A stretch of DNA of 64,000 nt from Clarkia xantiana subsp. parviflora (lineage: Eukaryota; Streptophyta; Magnoliopsida; Myrtales; Onagraceae): contig JAPTYO010000014.1 of assembly GCA_036873135.1 (NCBI GenBank), positions 496,001 to 560,000 on the forward strand, written 5' to 3'. The notes below the pieces were generated by a model that was given only the letters and a program-made list of their open reading frames with translations, was not told the origin of the DNA and ran no database searches. Positions 11,455-23,714 of the stretch are shown here, in pieces (positions within the stretch are counted from its first letter, which is position 1; each line of letters opens with the position of its first letter). A program made the translations under genes and the position numbers.

Positions 11455-14089
11455 TTTTACGGAACCATTGTCCACTCCAACACTTGATATTCATCGAGGG
11501 CGTCCTACTTTTGGAGGTAATCCCTAACCATCCCGAGATAAAATTCAAATCCTGGCTTAAAAGAGTGCCTTTGGTCGATACGGAGGTGAGTGCTATCGGA
11601 GTTGGTGGTTGGGTTGTGAATTTATGTAGAGCATAGTATACAAGTTATTGTTGTTTTCCCCGGGTTTGAATTCCGGCATTGGATTGTTGGTTGGGATGAT
11701 TTAGCTTTGATTTTTTGATTGCATAGCCTCCTCAGATCAGATGTATTGGTGTCTCATGAAGTTAGTTACATAAGGATGGATGCTATGGTAATAGTACAAG
11801 GTATAATGTTGTTCTTTGTTGTAAAGAATTTGTACACTTTTGAATGGCATTATTTTACATGTTATTTGTATGCTCTGCAGTTGCATTATGAGTGGTTGTG
11901 GTGTACTGGACTCTCTGTACCATCCAATTTCCACTATCAATATTGTTGGATTGTATCTCTTATGTGATTTGATTAGCTAGGACATTAGACATTGTTCATG
12001 GATTGGTGCTGTTTTGTCTCTCTTCATAGATTATTGGGTTAAGAAGCTCAAAATAGTATAACTTGTCTCTTAACTATCAGATTCGTTGTTTTTCACCTTT
12101 TTAAAAGTGATTTTAGTGTTAAAATTGTTATTTTAAAATCTCCGAAAGCTTCATATAGAAATGAATTAGACATTGTACGAGTTTAATGCTTAAAGGCTCT
12201 TTTGGTATCATATATTTGATTAATGTTGATTTTTTGTGTTATGTGTTTATTTTTGGGCTTTTACTATAATGTGTTTGCATTTTGTAGAGTTTTGATGCAT
12301 TTGTTACTAACTGTCAACTAAATTTTGTCAAATTTAAATCAAAATCAGATATATTGTGTATTTGAGTTAAAAAAAAATCTAAAAGTGGACCTAATTGATG
12401 GCCTTTAGAAATTGGGCCCATGCCGCTTATTGGTCTAAGCCTAAAAGAACCGGGCTTCTTAAGATGACCAATTTGGTTCAAGCTCAATTTTTTTGGGCCA
12501 AGATTTCCAATTTCAAATTGGCATGGCGGTTTATATATATACTAGGTTCGAGTATTATTATTATAATTATAATTTCTTTAAAAAATTAACAAAAGATCTA
12601 AATTAATTGATTATATTAATTTATCTACCTAATTTAATAAAGAGTATTTACGAAATAATTAGTTCATAACCAAATCGAACCACAAATCTAGTTATGGTTC
12701 TTTATAATTTTCCACATTTTTTTATGATGCAACTTGTAAATATTTGTTCATTTACAAACCTCGAGTGCAAATTCACGAACTAGTGGTGAGATGACGTGAC
12801 TTGAAGGGAATAAATCGCTGCATACGTGCAGTATTCCTAGTCGATATATCACGTCACTCGCCATTCTTTCAAAGTGCCCGATGACTAGATGCGTAATTAT
12901 ATTACATTTGTTAACACTTTCGTATTTTACATCTGTCAGATGGCTACTTAAGGAAAAAAAAATCAATGATAATTATCTTTAAACTTTTTTTTTTCACATT
13001 TTGTTACAAAAGGAAATGTATTTTATGATGGGTGCATGTGGGACGGGTGCAGTGAAACAAATGGATCAGAGAAGGCTCCAGGAGAAGCGGCGACATAGAG
13101 TCAATCCAACTTCACTTCAGTAAGCAGTATCTGATACCTCTGCTGCTCTCTCTTCAAGCGAAGAAGATAACAAAGGTTCCATTGCTTTCTCCTCATTCTC
13201 TGTGCTGACCTACATTCTTGGATTCCCATGTGCTCATCGCCGCGAATCTTGCTGCATTTTCTTGATCCGCAACGGCGAGCTTTTTCTGCTCTGATTGATT
13301 CCTGTTCGTTAATTCACCACTGTGTTTTGCTTCCAGATCGGTGCTTAACTGTGCCTTTTGCTTGTAATTTGAAGAATTGCGTAATCATTTGATGTATCCA
13401 AGGGATATGAGCTTGATTTGGAATTTCTTTGAAGTAATTGTTTCTGAATTTGGGTTCTGCTTGCTGGAATTGTAGTTCTGCAATTGAAATCGGTTGTTGT
13501 TCTTCAGGGCAAGGCATTTCTGCAGAACTTTCTGCTTCAATAGATATGAACAGTGGCTGATTGTCTCTAGATTGAGACTCTTCATTCATCATTGTAGATC
13601 TGGGTTTGATGTTCTTGAAAAATAACAAACAAATCCCTATTACGTGTGCTGAATGCTAGGTTTTGCATAAGGGAATTAATTCATGTCACTGTTTAATATT
13701 CATTGCATTAAGAACTTGAAATTCAAACAAAAGGGATTGCATTATTCATGTCACTGTTAATTATTCATTGCATTAAGAACTTGAAATTCAAACAAAAGGG
13801 ATTGCATTATGCATGTCACTGTTTAGAACTTCAACTTGTGAGGTTTAGAATGTTAATATTCTTTCTGTTTCTTTCACTTAACTTCTTTAATTATGCAAAT
13901 ATTCTGTTTGTTTGTGTAAGCATTAAAAGTTCTTTATGCATATCTATTCTTGATGTAGGAATGTATATGTAATTAAAGTACAGGCATTTGCAATATGGCT
14001 TAGTGGCTCATGGAGTCGGGACATTCCCTATGCAATAATTCGAAGAATGTAATACATCTCAAGGTCCATTTCTTTGCCTAGTATATATC
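11455..14089. other. Intergenic region and spliced leader of the RING-CH gene
   Basis: 11455 to about 12000 is probably auxilin-like 3' UTR and flank. About 12000-13070 is AT-rich, with GGGCCC- and GGGCC-containing sequence near 12414-12500 and no gene. From about 13080 the sequence becomes richer in GC and purines, and 13080-14089 probably contains the leader, with at least one intron, of the downstream gene. A 65-bp tandem repeat lies at 13683-13830. The 104- and 74-codon frames here have no recognisable domain. Confidence 0.5.
13683..13830. repeat. 65-bp tandem repeat (2.2 copies)
   Basis: ATGTCACTG recurs at 13683, 13748 and 13813, and the sequences between are nearly identical (both contain CATTGCATTAAGAACTTGAA). 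It lies within the likely leader intron of the RING-CH gene and has no coding meaning. Confidence 0.85.
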
Positions 14090-15945
14090 ATGGGTAAGGA
14101 AAGTTCTGCAACTACTGAAGATGCAACTAATGAGGCACGGCTGTCTATTGATGGTAATGATTCGGATATTGTATCCCGTAGTAGCATAGAAAAGGAGAAA
14201 GGGCTACCGGTTTGCCGGGTATGTCAATGTGTTGAATCCGACAAGCGTGGAGACATTGCACTAGAATTTCTGGGCATCATTCCTCCGGTGCAAGAACTAG
14301 GCATAAGCAAGGGAAATGAAAAAGGGGATATCAAATGCGATGATGATGATCAAAGTAAGAGAAACTCAGGTTTTATCGAAGTGATAAGTCCGGAAGGGGA
14401 GGTTTATATCTGCAGCACTGATTTAGAGCTGGGTCAGCATCAAGATTCACTGATGGAGCTGGGTTGTTCTTGCAAGAGTGATCTTGCATTAGTGCATTAT
14501 TCATGTGCATTGAAATGGTTTATCAACCACGGTTCAACAGTATGCGAAATCTGCGGGAACGTTACTAAGAATATCAGACTCTCGGATTTCAAGAAAGTGA
14601 TTGGGTCTCTGAAGGATTATGATTTGTTAAGGGAAAGGACTGCTAGTGGAGAACCAACTGTACAGCTGCAAATGGCCACAGGTATAGACCCCGATGCTGT
14701 TGCTGCCATTCGGAGGCAACGGCTAAGTGAGATCTCATTATGGTTCAATCCGCATCGTAATGCCAACAACAACAACCACAACAGCAGTATAATGCATAGT
14801 GATATAGAAGCTTTACAAGTTGCTTCGGACCATCATTTGGCAATTAGAGCCGAACAGGTTCTTCGATCTGAGAACCCTGCCACAAAATGGGCTGTTGAAG
14901 GTACTGGGATTCTGCTGGCTACTGGGTTGTTGACCGTTACGCTTGCTTGGCTGATAGCTCCTCGAGTCGGAAAGGTAACCTTCCATATATTGGAGTTATT
15001 TTTCGAAATAAGCACATTTCAAAATTTAAATACAGAAATAAGCATTCACTTTCCAAAATTACAAAACTGAGCAAACCCTTATATTGTGCTTCTAAGAAAT
15101 GTCTAAGCTTTGTTTCTTGATGAAGATCAAATGCTGATCAATTCGTAGCATTATCAATTGTGCATTCAAACCGTTCACATGTAACACCTAATACATAGTA
15201 TTTATATTCATGTAGCAGCTCACATGTGCTTACTGGGTATTTGCAATGCTTTTGAGTATATACCATCATGAAAATCCAATGATCTGCACTTGTAGATGAC
15301 CCTTTTCTCAGTTACAGTCGTATAGATACTGAAACGTGGTGTGATCATACTCCAATAGCATATTCTGGCTCATTTGGTTGGTTGGTTTAAATAAAATCCA
15401 CATTGTATTAACTTTGAGCTGCTATGATGTCCAGAAAACTGCTCGAAGCGGTCTTCACATACTGCTGGGAGGCATTTGTGCTCTAACCGTGGTCGTTTTC
15501 TTCCGTTTCGTGAGTATCTTTTACAACTCTCAAATGTTTCATTACCTGCAATGACATAGCCATTAATCATACACGAAGCAACTGATGAATAGCTCGTGTT
15601 AGCTTCAGATGAAATTGTTGTACCTAGAAACGACATCTAAAAAACTCGAGCTAATGCATCATCTGATAAACATACATAGAAAACTTGGTTACAAGAATCA
15701 AATACGAAGCAACTGATTAATAGCTCGTGTTAGCTTCAGATGAAATTGTTGTAGCTAGAAATTCCATGTACAAAACACGAGCTAATGCATCATCTGATAA
15801 ACTTACATACAAAACTCGGTTTCTGCAGTTTGTGCTGACAAGAATCAAATACGGACCTGCACGTTACTGGGCGATCCTGTTTGTGTTCTGGTTTCTCGTG
15901 TTTGGAATCTGGGCATCAAGAACACACGGTACTCACCCAACATGA
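14090..15945 (+). CDS. RING-CH (MARCH-type) membrane E3 ubiquitin ligase
   Basis: Exons 14090-14974, 15435-15509 and 15829-15945 give 358 residues. A RING-CH zinc finger begins at C42-x2-C45 (CRVC). After a long acidic insertion it is completed by GCSC near 126, HYSC near 136 and CEIC near 152, giving the C4HC3 order of MARCH-type ligases. The C-terminal third has three hydrophobic segments: one at the end of exon 1 (ILLATGLLTVTLAWLIAP), one in exon 2 (HILLGGICALTVVVFF) and one in exon 3 (YWAILFVFWFLVFGIW). The protein is therefore likely an integral-membrane E3 with its RING domain facing the cytosol. Substrates are unknown. The insertion of about 75 residues inside the zinc finger is longer than in animal MARCH proteins, though the plant subfamily may share it. 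Intron 2 carries a tandem duplication that reaches into exon 3. The gene converges on the PSI gene. Confidence 0.88.
15573..15855 (+). repeat. 131-bp tandem duplication spanning the intron 2/exon 3 junction
   Basis: Copy 1 is 15573-15703 and copy 2 is 15704-15855. Both run from ACGAAGCAACTGAT through AGCTCGTGTTAGCTTCAGAT and GAGCTAATGCATCATCTGAT to ACAAGAATCAAATACG, which in copy 2 is coding sequence of exon 3. Copy 1 lacks about 17 bases that in copy 2 contain the TTTCTGCAG splice acceptor, so only the downstream exon can be spliced. Confidence 0.85.
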
Positions 15946-16398
15946 CATGAACATCGATGTTTCTTCTTGCCAAAACAAAGACCAAATCTTTATGCCTACT
16001 TAGTTAAGTAGTGCTGCTGTAAAGTCACGGTTTGATTCATTATTCAGTCCCACATGGTCTTTAAAAGAGCATGTAATGTATTACCATCCAAGTTTGTGTG
16101 TTAGTTCTCGTTGTTGATTGGTATCAGTTTTGTTTCCGGCAAGGCCATGACAATTGAAGAACAGAGCGCTGAGAAAATGAAGGTTTCTTGTAACGTACGT
16201 AACATCTTAGCTAAATCAATATGACAGTTACTGATAATAGCAACGGTTCGGTTTTCTGTTGCTAATTTGAAGAACATAAACATACTCCTCATTTCTAAAC
16301 AAATACATAGATACAAACAATCCTTACATATATTATGAATCAAAATCGTGGAATCGTATTTACGAAGAACGTATTTTACACATTTGAAACCTTAATCA
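15946..16398. other. Convergent 3' ends of the RING-CH and PSI genes
   Basis: The gap of 453 bp must hold both 3' UTRs. No other feature is seen. Confidence 0.6.
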
Positions 16399-19300
16399 CT
16401 AACTTTGAGGACCTGTTTCTTCTTTCGTCCAACCCTCGGGCTCTATTTGTGTAGTTGGGGCAGGATTTTCAGGCTCAGTCTCTGGAATAACAGTCCTCGG
16501 AGGGCGATTTGGGGATTTCATGGGTGACTTAGAACCCAAGTTATTTGTGTTGGTCTTTGATTTGCTTACAAGATGGTGAAGCCAGAGGAGTTGTTCTATG
16601 ATATAGCCTTCGGTTTTCTCCTTATCGGCGTGGTGAAATGTCTCTATCCGAATCACATCGAGCGGCATTGGCTTCCGATTCGAATCAGACCTGCATTTTC
16701 AACATCATAAACATACTAAGCATTTCCTTTTCTTTTGAATGATAGAAAATTTAAGAACAGAGAAAGAAATTGGTGTTCTTGATTTTTTTGTTGGTAAATA
16801 ATTGGTGTTCTTGATACTAACCCAGTATTTGCCCATTCACCGACCCACCCGAACCCGTGATGCAATCTGTTCAGAAAAAATCGATTTTTCATCACAACAT
16901 AGTATAGAATATCAAAAGATCTATTCAAATAGAGTGTAAAGGTTCATACTTGGCTGTGTTCGTGGCCATCGGCACTAGCCATTGCAAAGTTTTCTCCATC
17001 TCAGCTTTGATTTCAGCAATAGAAAGCTGCAGATAACCAACATTTCAAAAGCTCAGATTTTTCCATGTCAAATTTTATAAAAAAGTTCATTTTTTTACAA
17101 ATTTTCTTGGCATTTCAGCATTAGAGAGCTGCAGATAACCAACATTTCAAAAGCTCAGATTTTTCCATGTCAAATTTTATAAAAAAGTAAATTTTTTTAC
17201 AAATTTTCTTGGCATTTCAGCAATATAGAGCTGCAGATAACCAACATATCAAAAGCTCAAATTTTTCCATGTCAAATTTTCTAAAAAAGATGCATTTTTT
17301 ACCCAAAAAAATGGCTTTTAGATCATACATACCTCTTCTTTGACAACAAAGGACTGTAATTTCATTCGTAATGCAGACTTGACACTTGGAGGCAAGCTTT
17401 GATACAGAGATTCTCTCAATGTTTGAGGCATAGAGCTCGACCGAGACACCTAAATATTGGTTCAAACGAAACCCAGAACAATGAGTCCATGTTTCTTTCA
17501 GTAAGGTAAAAAATAAATTGAAGAACACACTTACAAGAGTATCTATCTGAATAACTATGTTTGCGTAATGCAAGGAAAGGCCGGCCGGTCCTAGCCTGGA
17601 GCTGCTCGTGGTGGATAGTTCAGTAGGTTCTTGAACATCTATAAATCAATAAAGACAACATTTTTAAGAACATATTTTAAAAAAAAATCGATATGAATTT
17701 ATGGGTCTTACAAAAATGCTTACCACCAGCGCCGAATGTAGTGTGGATTTCCAGAAGAAGGTAATGAACAATGTCGACGAGCTTCTCCATCACCTGCAAG
17801 AACGAAGATTTTTGGGTAATTGTGATATAATTATAGCATATTTACTATTATTTGAGACAGAGATTTAAATCAACCTCCTCCAAACTTCGAGACCATAACG
17901 ATTTCTTCTTCAAGTTCTTGACTTGCTTCTTCTGACTTTTGAGTTCTGATCGCAAAATCGAGGCACCATCACCTTTCTGAGTTGAAATTGAATCCTCTAA
18001 TCGCTTCTGCTGATAATCTTGCTCGAGTTTGTCTAATGCATGCAGTTCATGATACAATTCCTTGAAAATTCAAATAAAAATAAAAATAAATTCAATGGGG
18101 TTTTACATCTTCATTTTTCAACAGAAAAAAATTCAAACTTTATGAACTTACTGATGTATACTGAACCATAGTCATTAACTGCTCCATAACCGTTTCCGCC
18201 TCGTCTTTCAACTGCTTTTGCGGAGTTAATTCCCGGCTAATTCTGAAAATTACAGCATACAAGATCGATGTCATTATAATTACACTACGGTTAAATCCAA
18301 GATCAGACAATGTGAAATTTGTTTAGTTACTTGTCAAAGTAGCGGTCTAGATTGTGCCATTGAGGGTCTTTACATCGATTCCCAAACCGAACTACCTCTC
18401 CTGAGAATATCTTGAGCTCTTCTCTCTTGTCAGTTTCGACGGTTCTGAGGAGTTCATCCATGTCTTTTGATATTAAGGTTTGGACACCTTCAGAAGGAAG
18501 AACAACTTCCTTCAAATGTTTTATACTTCGCTTTGAGAGGGATTGCATTAGATTAGAAGCCTTAACGACGGTGTTAGCAACTTCAAATGATAGTATCTCT
18601 AGTTCGGTTCCTTTAGTAGCCACTCCCGATGCAAATCCACTGTTGGGATTCAAATTTGTTACGCTGCTCCCCAGTGTATCGATAACTTCCTTTGCCCCTC
18701 TTCCCAATCGCGAGCTAACCTCAGACACCTATGAAAATTACAGCACTGTTGTATCAGTGATTGCATCTTTTTACATCTATCTTAACAAAAAAAATGCATC
18801 TTTTTTACATAAATCATGAAAAAGTTGCATTTTTTTACATGAATCATAACAAAGTTGCATTTTTTTTTTACATAAATCATACCAAAATTGCATTTTTAAC
18901 AGAGAAAATGCAGGTGGAACACCATAGAATGCAGTATTCAACACTGGGAGGATCAAGAATCAACATAACATTGAATAGGTGGCATCTTTTTTACATAAAT
19001 CAAAACAAAATCATTTTTTTTAAATGAATCATAACAACGTTTCAATTCTTTACACAAATCACAACAAAATTGCATTTTTAACAGAGAAAATGAAGGTGGA
19101 ACACCATAGAACGCAGAATTCAACACTGGGAGGATCAAGAATCAACATAACATTGAATAGAATCAAAAAGGACCAAAATGAACACCAAATCTAGTATTAT
19201 AACAGATATACCTTTGCAATTGACCTGACTGATCTAGATTTCTGCATTTGATACCGTGGAATCCCATCATAAAAATCTTCTGTAGTGCTGCCTCCGTTCT

Positions 19301-19502
19301 GAGCTGTTTCGACATGGCGAGTTCTTGCAGATGAGTTTCGAGATAATTTCGGTTCTTCTGATTGTTTCTCCATCACCTGAGCTGGTGGGTTCAGGCTCAT
19401 CTGCTGTGTACGAACCGGGGCAGCTTTGTTGTGATCAAAGTTCCCATTTGTACTTGCGTAAGGATTTTCCTTAACTGCTTCCCTCGAACAAATCCCTCCC
19501 AT
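16399..19502 (-). CDS. PSI: PSK SIMULATOR (PSI)-type DUF3475/DUF668 protein
   Basis: Minus-strand exons, in order: 19502-19212, 18728-18331, 18242-18152, 18060-17875, 17793-17724, 17638-17535, 17449-17333, 17026-16950, 16866-16822 and 16690-16399, giving 556 residues. It starts MGGICSRE, with glycine at position 2 suitable for N-myristoylation, and I chose this ATG over one seven codons upstream for that reason. DUF3475 follows (ILSFEVANTVVKA to WHNLDRYFDK), then a coiled stretch, then DUF668 (GPAGLSLHYANIVIQIDTL to KTLQWLVPMATNTAKLHHGFG). Arabidopsis PSI1-3 are growth regulators linked to phytosulfokine signalling; the molecular activity is unknown. This copy is somewhat shorter than the Arabidopsis proteins, mostly in linker sequence. 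Introns 1 and 7 contain tandem repeats, and those in intron 7 duplicate the exon 8 splice acceptor. A spliced 5' UTR probably continues to about 20.35 kb. Confidence 0.9.
17011..17316 (-). repeat. Three tandem 102-bp copies of the intron 7/exon 8 junction
   Basis: Units start at 17011, 17113 and 17215; the marker AGCTGCAGATAACCAAC recurs at 17025, 17127 and 17229, exactly 102 bp apart. Unit 1 contains the real minus-strand acceptor (CTGCAG then exon 8 from 17026). Units 2 and 3 retain the CTGCAG acceptor and a diverged copy of the first 18 or so exon bases, at 17128 and 17230. These copied acceptors are met first in the direction of transcription. Confidence 0.92.
18884..19159. repeat. Tandem duplication in PSI intron 1 (182-bp spacing)
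   Basis: A block of about 94 bp (AAAATTGCATTTTTAACAGA through AACATTGAATAG) occurs at 18884-18977 and 19066-19159 with few differences. The flanking sequence 18770-19080 is a looser array of a TTTTTTACATAAATCA-like motif. Confidence 0.85.
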
Positions 19503-21391
19503 TGTTTCAATCACCAACAAAAATCAAGCTCCTCAGCTACTCTATCTGTTAGAACAAGGAAATCAAGCTACTAAGGATTAATTATCAAATTGCTAGCTGA
19601 TGCTAGTACATTCAAACAAATTGCTAGCTGGATCTTTTGAATGTTTTTCTAGCTCAAGTTTCATATGTATACAAATTGCCAGCTCCGCAAGAATTTTTGC
19701 CTAATTTGGACCGAATGAGTCAGCTGACAACACGCAATGAACAAAAACACACAAAATTACTGGCAGATGCTTGGGCAGTCGAACAAATTGCTAGTTATTT
19801 TCTTCACCCACCCACAAAAAACTGAAATCAAGAAGGAGCAATCATGGAATAGCTGAACTAACAAAATGTGCAAAAACAAATTTCAGATAGCAATTTGTTC
19901 GACTACACAAACATCAAGTGATTAACACAAAGTAGAGTGGATAGTGACCAAAGAGCTGAAAAATCAAAGCTAAACCCAGTAAAACAGCTAAAACTAGTTG
20001 ACCCATGAATTTTCTCAATGAATTCATCATAAAAACCATTTTTTTCTCAGCGGAACAAGAATAGACGAACCTCAGTAGTGTATCTGGATCTGGAAGAAGC
20101 GATCAGAGTCCGAAGAAGGAGACGAAGCAGCGAAGCCGCCGGAGTTAGGTGGGAGCTCAGTCCAAATCGCGACGGCCGCCGAGAAATGTATCGATGGCGG
20201 CGATGAAGAATAGAGAAAGGGGGAAATATTCAATGGATTCGTGTACAATATCTAGATTGTTGAACAGAGGAGAAGAAAATGAATGAAGGTGGTTGGAGAG
20301 GCGCGACGACAAGGTGTGCTCTGCCGCTGCTAACAGTTCTCTTAGAGTCAAAGTCAAACCACCACCCTTGGACTATGCTGGATAATTGGTCAATGATCGA
20401 ACTTGTCCTTTGCTGACTTTTTTTTTTATAATTACAACATTTTAGCAAATAATAATTACAACATTTTCATTTTAACTCATCATCTTACTATTATTATTAT
20501 TGAAGTAACTTTAAATTATTGCACAAAAAAACTGTAAATTAGTACTTGCAAATTTGAAAACTCTCAAAAGTCACTTTACAACAATAACTTAATTTAAATG
20601 TCATAAAGCCCGATTGCAAAAAAATATGATATATATTACTTAAATGTGCTTTATTTCATAAAGATACAATAAAGTTATATTAATAACTCCCATTTGTATC
20701 TAGACTAGATACTAGATAGAGATATATTAGCTTGGTTATAAATAAAAAGAGATATATGTAGCTTCTTAACAAAGCCACCATTATTGTTAGTCTTGTCTTA
20801 CTATAGGTACTATCTTTATTTTAATTTGTTGTATTTTGCACATGCTATAACGTCAAATACAAAAAAAATGTAATATATTATATTTGAAACGCCTAAACAA
20901 ATATATAGTTAATAAGAAGCTACATAACATGACAAAATAAACAATTAAATGAATTAGTGTACAATAAAAAAATAACCACCGAGGACGTTCACTCTTATAT
21001 AGTTTGACTTCAGAATCACGAGTTTGAATTCATAATGGTGGTGATACTTTGACAAGTTAGTGCATGCGCTGATTCTTCAACTATATGTTATGTTCGCAAA
21101 TGAACAGAAAATTCTGAATATTGCGTAGTAGAATAGAACTAACCTTATCACTACTATCCTTTTGGCCAAAAAAAAAAAATATATCACTACTATCCTATTC
21201 ATTTTCGTTTTTAAAAGATAACAATTGAAAACTGTAGGATATAAATGCAAATGAATGGAAGTTGAGGGTGCAATTTTGAGCAAACGGAATATTCTATTTA
21301 TGTCTTTTTGTCTGTCGTAATTTTAATATAACATCCTGCTGAGCTTAGCTTAGAGCTGACCTGTCTCTTTCCTTCCACTTCGCACCATCGC

Positions 21392-21508
21392 ATGTGCCGC
21401 CTCGGCTTCACCACCAAGACTTCGACCTCTCCGTCTCCGATCGATCGATTTTCCGCCTCTAGGGCTCACTGCTCTCCGACCACCGTAACTGCGGCTCCTA
21501 ACTCTTAG
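21392..21508 (+). promoter_or_regulatory. Upstream ORF 1 in the NIPA-type leader (38 codons)
   Basis: ATG at 21392, TAG at 21506-21508, wholly within the GC-rich leader if that leader is unspliced. No peptide conservation can be judged from the sequence alone. Confidence 0.45.
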
Positions 21509-21525
21509 CTCGTGTTGTCCGGCAA

Positions 21526-21618
21526 ATGATTCTATTGCAACGGTTTATACCGCCATTTCCCTTCCAGATTTCGCCTTCGACATCACCGGCCGCCTCAATA
21601 CCGCGGCGGAGGAGTTGA
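21526..21618 (+). promoter_or_regulatory. Upstream ORF 2 in the NIPA-type leader (30 codons)
   Basis: ATG at 21526, TGA at 21616-21618, ending 42 bases before the main start codon. Confidence 0.45.
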
Positions 21619-21649
21619 ATTGACGGAGTCATCGAAGGACGCATCACGA

Positions 21650-21679
21650 ATGGTGTATTCATGTACTCGAGTAATTTGA
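21650..21679 (+). promoter_or_regulatory. Overlapping uORF 3 across the NIPA-type start codon
   Basis: ATG at 21650 opens a nine-codon frame ending in TGA at 21677-21679. It spans the main ATG at 21661 in a different frame, so ribosomes starting here would miss the main start. Confidence 0.5.
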
Positions 21680-23714
21680 TTGGGTTTATCCTGGCTGTGG
21701 TGTCCAGTGCCTTCATCGGCTCCAGCTTCATCATCAAGAAGAAGGGGCTACGGAAAGCTAGCGCCAATGGTCCTCGTGCTAGTAAGTTCTCACATATATC
21801 TTTGTTTTTTCAATCCAATTGCTTAGTGAGCTGAATATTTTTCTTACTTTGAGCTTCTGTTAATTGTGATTGACCAATTGACTTGTGATTCATTGTCTTG
21901 TCTAAGGTAGTGGAGGATATCGTTACTTGTTGGAGCCTTTATGGTGGGTTGGCATGGTTACAAGTGAGTTGCTTACCAATTGCTTCTCTTCTCTGTAATT
22001 GTGAAATTATAGTTAGCTGATAGTTCAAGAAAGCTACATTTGTGCCGAAAGCCACAGTTTTTTTATATGCTGCTAATCATTTCATTGTGCTTCCACACTG
22101 TTTGTACTTGAAGTAGTATCCAATAGTCTGTTTTTCATTTGTGCTATTAGATCTATTCAAATGTTATCTAATCTTAGGTAATTCATTTGTTTGTTTTGGT
22201 AGTGATTGTTGGAGAAATATCAAACTTCATAGCTTATGTTTATGCTCCTGCTGTTCTGGTGACACCTCTTGGTGCATTAAGCATCATTGTCAGGTATTCG
22301 GCTTTACATTTTCGGTTAGATGCATTCTGCAGGTTTACTCTGAAATGAGTTTCTGATATTTGGTATGTTTTTTGTTCAATCTGGGAAGTGCTGTTATGGC
22401 TCATTTCATGTTGAATGAGACGCTTCAACGAATGGGAATGCTCGGGTGTCTTCTATGTGTAGTTGGTTCCACAATAATAGTTCTCCATGCTCCAGAAGAG
22501 CGTTCTATTGATTCGGTTGATGAAATCTGGGAACTAGCAATTCAACCAGGTTGGCTTTTAAAACCTTATTTGATTATGTTCTGTACCATAACTTTTCCTT
22601 TCCTTTTTCCCCTTTCCTAATTTAACCAACACTTTGTTCTTCACAGCATTTCTTTTGTATACTGCGTCCGTATTGGCAGTTGCATTGTTTCTAATACTTT
22701 TCTGCGCTCCTCGCTTTGGCCAAACCAACATTATAGTTTACATTGGAATCTGCTCTATTATTGGCTCATTGACGGTAATTCCTTTTTCTATCATCTGTTT
22801 CCTCTTTATGGTTCTTGAACGAGTTCTGAAAAATACATCAACTGTATTCATGTAAGTCAGGTTATGAGCATAAAGGCCATCGGGATTGCAATCAAACTCA
22901 CATTAGAAGGCACAAACCAGTTTGTATATTTCCAAAGTTGGATATTCGCTATGGTTGCAGTTACCTGTATCATGATTCAGCTAAATTATTTAAACATGGT
23001 AAGTATCTTTCAATAAATTACACTGTTCGCTCGATCTGATTCTACTGAACTACTACTGCTACTGCTGGATTATCTGTTAAATGCCACTTCAGGATTAAAT
23101 GCAGCCATTTACCTTAATCTTGATCATTACTTTATATGCATTATACGATCGAGCTCCATTAGTTTCAGGGTTTTAATTGTTGCTCCTGCTTATAACTCTC
23201 CATTGTTCACTTGACATGATTGAAGGCATTGGATTCTTTCAATACAGCTATTGTTTCTCCAATTTACTACGCGGGTTTCACATCCTTTACAATTTTGGCC
23301 AGTGCAATTATGTTCAAGGTACCGTTATCCTCTCACTATCACAGATATTCATGTTCGAAGAGCCGATCTTAAGTTTTGATATACTTTCTGCAGGATTATT
23401 CCGGCCAAAGTGTAAGTAGCATCGCATCTGAGCTATGTGGATTCATTACAGTGTTATCTGGAACTGCGATTCTGCATAGTACGAGAGATCCCGATCCTCC
23501 TCCAATTACAGGTAATCTATCCACTTACAGATAACAATATGTGTTTAATCGAGCAAAGAATATTGATGTTCATCACGAAAATGCAGATCTCTATACTCCA
23601 CTGTCACCAAAAATGTCGTGGTATCTCAGTAACGGAGAATCTTGGAAGCAGAAAGACGAAGACGGGTCGTACCCTACTGCCATCACAGTTCTTCGACCCG
23701 ACTATTTCAAGTAG
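21661..23714 (+). CDS. NIPA-type magnesium transporter
   Basis: Exons: 21661-21781, 21907-21963, 22203-22293, 22389-22549, 22647-22774, 22861-22998, 23226-23318, 23394-23511 and 23587-23714, giving 344 residues. The start (MYSSNLIGFILAVVSSAFIG then SSFIIKKKGL), the middle (LWWVGMVTMIVGEISNFIAY, APAVLVTPLGALS) and the end are those of plant NIPA proteins (drug/metabolite transporter fold, nine helices). Hydrophobic segments run along almost the whole protein, and the soluble tail after residue 300 contains DLYTPLSPKMSWYLS. Animal NIPAs carry Mg2+; transport by the plant members is inferred by homology. The intron 3 acceptor is an unusual GGGAAG, read from the frame. Three upstream ATGs, one overlapping the start codon, suggest translational control. 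Confidence 0.9.

Larger units (their letters stand above)
19503..21660. other. Divergent intergenic region between PSI and NIPA-type genes
   Basis: About 19503-20350 is likely the spliced 5' leader of the PSI gene: the GC-richer 20073-20345 reads as its first exon, with a minus-strand GT donor at 20071-20072. About 20400-21300 is AT-rich and featureless. From about 21360 the sequence becomes GC-rich and is the leader of the NIPA-type gene. Confidence 0.5.
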
